A DNA stretch of 13,083 bases, from assembly GCA_035500775.1 (NCBI GenBank), contig DATJWY010000258.1, positions 1-13,083 on the forward strand, in the 5' to 3' direction. The stretch comes from DATJWY01 sp035500775. Lineage in GTDB: Bacteria > Pseudomonadota > Alphaproteobacteria > Acetobacterales > Acetobacteraceae. The notes below the pieces were generated by a model that ran no database searches, was not told where the DNA came from, and worked only from the letters and a program-made list of their open reading frames with translations. The position numbers and the translations under genes are program-made. Shown here one piece after another: positions 8,576-13,083 of this stretch (position 1 is its first letter; every line of letters starts with the position of its first letter).

Positions 8576-10000
8576 ATGTCTGAATCCTTGTCCCTGTCGC
8601 GTCCCGAGGACACCTCGCCCCAACAGGCGGAACCCCGCCCGAACACGAAGCGCCTGCACGTCATCACCTGGGGCTGCCAGATGAACGTGTATGACAGCGC
8701 CCGCATGGCGGATGTCCTGGCGCCGCTCGGCTACGCCCCGGTGGCGGCGCCGGACGCCGCCGACATGATCATCCTCAACACCTGCCATATCCGCGACCGC
8801 GCGGCGGAAAAGGTGTTCTCCGAGCTTGGCCGCCTGCGCGTGGTCAAGGAAGCGCGCGCCGCCGGGGGACAGGGCACCATCATCGCCGTCGCCGGCTGCG
8901 TCGCGCAGGCGGAGGGGGCGGAAATCCTCGCCCGCGCTCCCTATGTGGACATCGTGCTCGGACCGCAGACCTATCATCGCCTGCCGGAAATGGTGGCGCG
9001 CGCCAGCCGCGCCGCCGGCGCGGTGATCGAGACGGAGTTCCCCGCCGAGCCGAAATTCGACTTCCTGCCCGATGACGCCGCGCCGCAGACCCCGGGCGGC
9101 CTCACCGCCTTCCTCAGCATCCAGGAAGGCTGCGACAAATTCTGTTCCTTCTGCGTCGTCCCCTACACGCGCGGCGCCGAATACAGCCGGCCGGCCGCCT
9201 CGGTGCTCGCCGAGGCCCGCCGCCTGGTCGCGGGCGGGGCGCGCGAGATCACCCTTCTCGGCCAGAACGTGAATGCCTGGCGCGGCGAGGCGCCGGCGGG
9301 GGGCGATTGGGGACTCGGCCGGCTGCTGCGGGAGCTGGCGGAGATCCCCGGCCTGCTCCGCCTCCGCTACACCACCTCCCATCCGCGCGACATGGATGAC
9401 GACCTCATCGCCGCCCATGCCGAGGTTCCGGCGCTGATGCCCTTCCTGCATCTGCCGGTGCAATCGGGCTCCGACCGGGTGCTCGCGGCGATGAACCGCA
9501 AGCATACCGCCGCCGATTATCTCCGTCTGATCGAGCGCCTGCGCGCGGCGCGGCCGGATATCGCCCTGTCCTCGGATTTCATCGTCGGCCATCCGGGCGA
9601 GACGGCGGAGGATTTCGCCGCCACGCTCGACCTGATCCGCGCCGTCGGCTTCGCCCAGGCCTTCAGCTTCAAATACTCGCCCCGTCCCGGAACCCCCGCC
9701 GCCGGCGCCCCGGCGCAGGTGCCCGAGGCGGAGAAGGACGCGCGCCTGCAGGAGTTGCAGGCGCTGCTCCGGGACCAGCAGACGGCGTTCAACGCCGCCT
9801 GCGTCGGCCGTCGCCTGCCGGTGCTGTTCACCGGGCCGGGCCGGCATCCCGGCCAGATCGCCGGCCGCTCCCCCTTCCTGCAGCCCGTCCACCTGACCGG
9901 ACCGGACTCGCTGATCGGACGGGAAGTGCCGGTGACGATCGAGACCGCCCACACCAATTCTCTCTCAGGAACCCTCGCTCAGGAGATAGCCCCCGCTTGA
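8576..10000 (+). CDS. miaB: tRNA-2-methylthio-N6-dimethylallyladenosine synthase
   Basis: This 474-residue radical-SAM methylthiotransferase converts i6A37 to ms2i6A37 in tRNAs that read UNN codons. The N-terminal domain holds the three auxiliary-cluster cysteines in WGCQMN (Cys34), NTCHIR (Cys70) and AGCVAQ (Cys108). The radical-SAM motif is CDKFCSFC (Cys186, 190, 193), followed by VVPYTRG. A C-terminal TRAM domain occupies about the last 70 residues. The ATG at 8576 is preceded by GGTGGAAG; the first 25 residues are a low-complexity extension before the conserved [13 protein letters not shown]. The stop overlaps the phoH TTG start, so the genes are coupled. Confidence 0.97.
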   Translation: MSESLSLSRPEDTSPQQAEPRPNTKRLHVITWGCQMNVYDSARMADVLAPLGYAPVAAPDAADMIILNTCHIRDRAAEKVFSELGRLRVVKEARAAGGQGTIIAVAGCVAQAEGAEILARAPYVDIVLGPQTYHRLPEMVARASRAAGAVIETEFPAEPKFDFLPDDAAPQTPGGLTAFLSIQEGCDKFCSFCVVPYTRGAEYSRPAASVLAEARRLVAGGAREITLLGQNVNAWRGEAPAGGDWGLGRLLRELAEIPGLLRLRYTTSHPRDMDDDLIAAHAEVPALMPFLHLPVQSGSDRVLAAMNRKHTAADYLRLIERLRAARPDIALSSDFIVGHPGETAEDFAATLDLIRAVGFAQAFSFKYSPRPGTPAAGAPAQVPEAEKDARLQELQALLRDQQTAFNAACVGRRLPVLFTGPGRHPGQIAGRSPFLQPVHLTGPDSLIGREVPVTIETAHTNSLSGTLAQEIAPA

Positions 10001-11043
10001 CACACCTGGCCCCCGCCCCGGCTGCGCCGCCCCCCACGCTCGGCAAGGCCGTCACCTTGCAGTTCAACGACAACTCCCTGCTGCCGCTGCTGTTCGGCGA
10101 CCATGACCGGCATCTGGTCCGCATCGAGCAGGGGTTCGGCGTGCGCCTCTCCTGCCGCGGCAACCGGGTCGCGATCTCGGGCGAGCCGACGCGGATCGAA
10201 GCGGCGCAGACGGCGCTCACCGGGCTCTACAAACGGCTGGAGCGCGGCGAGAGCGTGCAGGCGGGCGATGTGGACGCGGCGATCCGCATGGCGGATGGCG
10301 AGGGCGAGCCCCGCCTGCCACTTTCCGACCTGCCGGCGATCCGCACCCGCCGCGGCGCCGTCGGCCCGCGCACGCCGGGCCAGGCGACCTACATGGACAT
10401 GCTGACGCGGCACGAGATGGTCTTCGCCCTCGGCCCCGCCGGCACCGGCAAGACCTATCTCGCCGTGGCACAGGCCGTCGCCATGCTGCTCGCCGGGCGG
10501 GTGGACCGGATCATCCTCTCCCGCCCGGCCGTCGAGGCCGGCGAGCGCCTCGGCTTCCTGCCCGGGGACCTGAAGGAGAAGATCGACCCCTATCTCCGCC
10601 CGCTCTACGACGCGCTGCACGACATGCTGCCGGGCGACCAGGTGCTGCGGCGCATGGGCAGCGGCGAGATCGAGGTGGCGCCCCTCGCCTTCATGCGCGG
10701 CCGGACGCTGAGCCATGCCTTCGTCATCCTGGACGAGGCGCAGAACACCACGCCGGCGCAGATGAAGATGGTGCTGACCCGCATGGGCGAAGGCACACGC
10801 ATGGTGATCACCGGCGACCTGACCCAGATCGACCTGCCCCATGGCTCGCCGTCCGGCCTGCGCGAGGCGATCGACACGCTGGAGGGGGTGCAGGGCATCG
10901 CCGTCACGCGCTTCGAGAGCCGTGACGTGGTGAGGCATCCGCTGGTCGGGCGTATCGTGGACGCGTATGATCAAAGAGCGGCGGCAGAGCGGGAAACCTC
11001 CCGCAGTCGCGCACGCCGGGAGAATGATGGAACCGCGAAGTAG
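9997..11043 (+). CDS. phoH: PhoH-like ATPase (YbeZ)
   Basis: This 348-residue P-loop NTPase of the PhoH/YbeZ family is genetically and physically linked to YbeY in other bacteria and is thought to act in RNA or ribosome metabolism. Walker A is GPAGTGKT (146-153) and Walker B is VILDEAQN (243-250); TGDLTQIDL (272-280) is also conserved. The region before about 110 is the usual N-terminal RNA-binding-like domain. The start is TTG at 9997, sharing TTGA with the miaB stop, with AGGAG at 9981-9985 upstream. The basic C-terminus overlaps the presumed ybeY start by 17 nt. Confidence 0.95.
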   Translation: MTHLAPAPAAPPPTLGKAVTLQFNDNSLLPLLFGDHDRHLVRIEQGFGVRLSCRGNRVAISGEPTRIEAAQTALTGLYKRLERGESVQAGDVDAAIRMADGEGEPRLPLSDLPAIRTRRGAVGPRTPGQATYMDMLTRHEMVFALGPAGTGKTYLAVAQAVAMLLAGRVDRIILSRPAVEAGERLGFLPGDLKEKIDPYLRPLYDALHDMLPGDQVLRRMGSGEIEVAPLAFMRGRTLSHAFVILDEAQNTTPAQMKMVLTRMGEGTRMVITGDLTQIDLPHGSPSGLREAIDTLEGVQGIAVTRFESRDVVRHPLVGRIVDAYDQRAAAERETSRSRARRENDGTAK

Positions 11044-11509
11044 TCGGAGCCCCGCCGAGGCGGGGTTCTTTGAGGAGGCGTTACTCGCCCCCGAAATCAT
11101 GGTGCACGACCGGCGCTGGCGCCGGTTCGTGCCGCGTGCGGAGGTCCTGGCCATACGCGCGGCGCTCGCCGGTGGCGGCGCCGCTGTGGTGGTGCTGACG
11201 GACGATACCGAGGTGCGGCGGCTCAACGCCCGGCATCGCGGCCGCAACAAGCCAACCAACGTGCTGACCTTCGAACCGCCGCCCGGCATGCCGGGCGGCG
11301 ATATCGTGGTCGCGCTCGATACGGTGCGGCGCGAGGCGGCGGCCGCCGGGAAGAGCGTGCGCGACCACCTCGCGCATCTCGTCGTACACGGCGCTCTGCA
11401 CCTGCGCGGCCACGATCACCACGCGGCCGGAGAAGCGCGGCGCATGGAAATGGCGGAGGCCCGCATCCTGAGCCGGCTCGGCGTGCCCAACCCGTGGAAA
11501 CGCCGATGA
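11027..11509 (+). CDS. ybeY: Endoribonuclease YbeY / rRNA maturation factor
   Basis: This 160-residue metalloprotein is needed for 16S rRNA 3' maturation and 70S quality control. The zinc motif H-x3-H-x5-H is [11 protein letters not shown] (His121, 125, 131), and [10 protein letters not shown] (73-82) is conserved. The start is uncertain. ATG 11027 has GGAG 4 nt upstream; ATG 11024 is adjacent; ATG 10967 would give 180 residues inside phoH. ATG 11099 would remove the first beta strand ([11 protein letters not shown]) and is unlikely on family grounds, although a terminator-like hairpin (11046-11071) precedes it. The stop overlaps the corC start (ATGA). Confidence 0.93.
   Translation: MEPRSSRSPAEAGFFEEALLAPEIMVHDRRWRRFVPRAEVLAIRAALAGGGAAVVVLTDDTEVRRLNARHRGRNKPTNVLTFEPPPGMPGGDIVVALDTVRREAAAAGKSVRDHLAHLVVHGALHLRGHDHHAAGEARRMEMAEARILSRLGVPNPWKRR
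11046..11071 (+). terminator. Terminator-shaped hairpin at the phoH/ybeY junction
   Basis: Beginning 3 nt after the phoH stop, a 10-bp stem (11046-11055 with 11060-11069, two G-T pairs, CGAG loop) is followed by TT. The GC stem and T-rich end look like an intrinsic terminator, but the element lies within the likely ybeY coding sequence. It may be an attenuator or processing site, or incidental. Confidence 0.4.
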
Positions 11510-12408
11510 GCGTCTCCTCCCCCACGCTGCTAACCCGTCTATCGAGCGCGCTCGGCAGCCGCGCCCGCCGTCGCTCCCCGGAGCAGGGCGTTCGCGAATC
11601 GATCGCCGAGCTGGTGCAGGAAGCCGCCGAGACGCCGCACGCCCCCGGCACGCCGCCGGGGCTGGACCGCCAGGAGCGGGCGCTGATCGCCAACGTGCTG
11701 CGCCTGCGCGGCACCACCGCCGACGACGTCATGGTCCCCCGCGCCGATATCATCGCCATGCCGGTCGATGTGACGCTGGACCAGGCGCTCGATCAGATCC
11801 GCCGCGAAGGGCATTCCCGCCTGCCGGTCTATCACGAGCAGCTCGACGACATCGTCGGCATGGTCCACATCAAGGACGTGTTCGGCTATGTCGGCCGGCC
11901 GGAGCAGTTCCAGCTCACCGCCCTGCTGCGCAAGCCGCTGATGGTGGCGCCGCAGGTTCCGGTGCTCGACCTGCTGCTCCAGATGCGCCAGTCCCGCATG
12001 CATCTCGCCCTGGTGGTCGATGAATATGGCGGCATCGATGGGCTGGTGACGATCGAGGATCTGGTCGAGACCATCGTCGGCGACATCTCGGACGAGCATG
12101 ACGAGCCCGAGGGCCCGCTGCTGACCGAGCGCCCGGACGGGACGCTGGATATCGACGCCCGCCTGCCGGTCGAGGAATTCGAGAAGCGGCTCGGATCGGT
12201 GCTGACCGAGGAGGAGCGCGAGGCGGATATCGACACGGTCGGCGGCCTCGTCTTCACCCTGGCCGGACGGGTGCCGGCGCGGGGCGAGGTCATCAGCCAC
12301 GCCTCCGGCCTCGAATTCCGCGTGCTGGACGCGGATGTGCGCCGCATCCGCCGGCTGCGGGCCAAGCGGCCGGGAAAGCGGGCGGAGACGGCGGAAGCGG
12401 CGGAGTAG
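11506..12408 (+). CDS. corC: CorC/HlyC-type CBS-domain protein
   Basis: This 300-residue soluble protein has a paired CBS module (about 76-195, with [19 protein letters not shown] and [19 protein letters not shown]) and a C-terminal CorC_HlyC domain (about 210-285, DTVGGLVF). It lacks the N-terminal DUF21 membrane domain of the long members, so it is the short CorC form linked to Mg/Co efflux and tolerance in enterobacteria, with a poorly defined mechanism. The ATG at 11506 overlaps the ybeY stop (ATGA); an in-frame ATG at 11494 is less likely. In many alphaproteobacteria lnt follows corC; it does not here. Confidence 0.93.
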   Translation: MSVSSPTLLTRLSSALGSRARRRSPEQGVRESIAELVQEAAETPHAPGTPPGLDRQERALIANVLRLRGTTADDVMVPRADIIAMPVDVTLDQALDQIRREGHSRLPVYHEQLDDIVGMVHIKDVFGYVGRPEQFQLTALLRKPLMVAPQVPVLDLLLQMRQSRMHLALVVDEYGGIDGLVTIEDLVETIVGDISDEHDEPEGPLLTERPDGTLDIDARLPVEEFEKRLGSVLTEEEREADIDTVGGLVFTLAGRVPARGEVISHASGLEFRVLDADVRRIRRLRAKRPGKRAETAEAAE

Positions 12409-12635
12409 CGCGGCGGCGGGGGCGTCAGGCCAAGAGCCGCGCCCCCTGCCATCCGTCAAAACGGATGGGCGTTGAACAAGGCGGACGCCTCGCCTGCCAG
12501 ACCGGCAGGCCCTCCGTTAAAACGGAGGAAACATCGCCGCTCCCCGACCGTTCGCTTGAGACCCTGCGCCGGCCGGCGCAGGGTTTCGGGGATGGCCGGG
12601 CACACCCGCCCGGCGCCTCGGATTGGAGTAGTACC
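12409..12635 (+). promoter_or_regulatory. Hairpin-dense spacer or leader before the Met-rich gene
   Basis: This 227-nt region holds six perfect or near-perfect hairpins: 12418-12446 (7 bp), 12449-12468 (8 bp, CAAA loop), 12492-12510 (7 bp), 12511-12528 (7 bp, TAAA loop), 12561-12584 (24-nt palindrome, then TT) and 12595-12614 (7 bp). The last ends 10 nt before the Shine-Dalgarno. The first may end corC transcription; the fifth looks like a weak terminator or attenuator. No known riboswitch is recognised. An open frame from 12465 runs into the Met-rich gene, but its residues look like noncoding translation. Confidence 0.5.
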
Positions 12636-13010
12636 ATGAGTGCGACCGCAGCGACGCCGATGATGGGGGGCATGATGCCGATGCCCATGATGGGTGGAAT
12701 GATGCCCCATATGATGGGTGGGATGATGCCCCATATGATGGGCATGCCGATGATGGGCGGCATGATGCCGCAGACGGGTATGATGCCTCAGATGGGTATG
12801 ATGCCGATGCCCATGATGATGTGTCGCATGACCTGCGAAATGGGCAGTGACGGCGCCATGATGTGCACGATGATGCCCATGGAAGGCATGGCCGAGATGT
12901 TCAAGGCCTGCTGCGAGCGGATGATGTCCATGATGGGCATGGGCATGCCGTGCATGATGATGTGCGGCGGCATGATGCTCACGGGCATGCCGATGGCCAA
13001 GGCCGCCTGA
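12636..13010 (+). CDS. Methionine-rich (42% Met), cysteine-containing small protein of unknown function
   Basis: I do not recognise a family. The protein has 124 residues, with 52 Met, 7 Cys and 2 His. Residues 9-62 are repeats built on MMGGMMPx; residues 63-124 add Cys63, 67, 77, 92, 93, 106 and 110 and a short charged stretch (MEGMAEMFKACCER). There is no signal peptide or obvious membrane segment. The start follows GGAG (12625-12628) at 7-nt spacing. The plus frame is supported because glycine codons in the repeats vary at the third base (GGG, GGC, GGT, GGA) while the residue stays fixed; read on the minus strand the same changes alter amino acids. Dense Met plus Cys suggests soft-metal (Cu(I)/Ag(I)) binding or oxidant scavenging, by analogy only. 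Confidence 0.75.
   Translation: MSATAATPMMGGMMPMPMMGGMMPHMMGGMMPHMMGMPMMGGMMPQTGMMPQMGMMPMPMMMCRMTCEMGSDGAMMCTMMPMEGMAEMFKACCERMMSMMGMGMPCMMMCGGMMLTGMPMAKAA
12687..12734 (+). repeat. Tandem 24-bp repeat inside the Met-rich gene
   Basis: Two adjacent 24-bp units (12687-12710 and 12711-12734) each encode MMGGMMPH and differ by one silent base (GGA versus GGG). Looser copies flank them from 12660 to 12820, suggesting growth by repeat duplication. Confidence 0.85.
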
Positions 13011-13041
13011 ACGCGACGGCCGCGCCCTGGGATAAGCAAGG

Positions 13042-13060
13042 CCAGGGGCTCTGCCCCTGG
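13042..13060. repeat. Perfect 8-bp hairpin at right edge, REP-like; possible terminator
   Basis: CCAGGGGC and GCCCCTGG pair around TCT, followed by ACCCCGCC and a further small hairpin (CGCC-AAA-GGCG). The core matches the reverse complement of the hairpin at 1-19. It begins 31 nt after the Met-rich stop and may end that transcript, although no T-run follows. Confidence 0.55.
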
Positions 13061-13083
13061 ACCCCGCCAAAGGCGTAGCCTTA

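Noticed and set aside
7418..9952. 844-codon open frame on the minus strand over plsC and miaB
   Set aside because: It is antisense to two clear genes and has His/Arg/Gly-rich composition typical of shadow frames in GC-rich DNA.
12465..12635. N-terminal extension of the Met-rich protein from the ATG at 12465
   Set aside because: The 57 extra residues look like translated hairpin DNA, and the ATG at 12636 has its own well-spaced Shine-Dalgarno.
12425..12763. Ile/Pro-rich minus-strand open frame
   Set aside because: It is another shadow of the same repeated codons, with no ribosome-binding site or family resemblance.
12456..13070. Histidine-rich open frame on the minus strand opposite the Met-rich gene
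   Set aside because: It is the mirror of ATG codons (CAT on the other strand). Base changes between repeats are silent in the plus frame but change residues in this frame, and I see no ribosome-binding site supporting it.

Overview
The window is high-GC, densely packed bacterial DNA that reads as an alphaproteobacterium, most likely Rhodospirillales and possibly Acetobacteraceae. The lineage is inferred from gene order: a COQ9-family gene divergent from rpsU, and the run plsC, miaB, phoH, ybeY, corC. I could not run a database search. All thirteen recognised protein families have intact reading frames with their key residues, apart from a Tyr in the large-subunit L1 motif. I see no tRNA, rRNA, CRISPR array, insertion sequence or transposase.

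Region 1 (73-5091, minus strand) is a six-gene operon for a cytoplasmic group 3b-type NAD(P)-linked [NiFe] hydrogenase. In transcription order it holds the iron-sulfur beta subunit, a stand-alone cyclic-nucleotide-binding-fold protein, the flavin/NAD(P) gamma subunit, the small (delta) subunit, the large (alpha) subunit and a maturation protease. Genes overlap or are 1 nt apart, so translation is probably coupled. Electrons would run between NAD(P)H at the gamma flavin, the iron-sulfur clusters and the Ni-Fe site. The hyp genes that build the Ni-Fe centre are not here. Upstream, 5092-5535 is a noncoding regulatory region with a perfect 20-bp palindrome and smaller inverted repeats. The whole unit lies between two inverted copies of a bipartite 26-bp motif (32-57 and 5451-5476).

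Region 2 (5536-7153) holds a minus-strand pair, def (peptide deformylase) and coq9 (ubiquinone biosynthesis accessory), overlapping by 4 nt. They are divergent from rpsU (ribosomal protein S21, GTG start), which ends in a good intrinsic terminator.

Region 3 (7457-12408, plus strand) is a housekeeping cluster: plsC-like acyltransferase, miaB, phoH, ybeY and corC. The last four overlap one another. A terminator-shaped hairpin lies just after the phoH stop, inside the 5' end of ybeY.

Region 4 (12409-13083) is the most unusual part. Where many alphaproteobacteria carry lnt after corC, this window has a 227-nt spacer holding at least six hairpins. It is followed by a 124-residue protein that is 42% methionine (52 Met, 7 Cys) with no recognised family; soft-metal, particularly Cu(I), binding or oxidant scavenging are plausible but unproven. 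Both window ends carry 19-nt hairpins with the same core, probably copies of a dispersed palindromic repeat.
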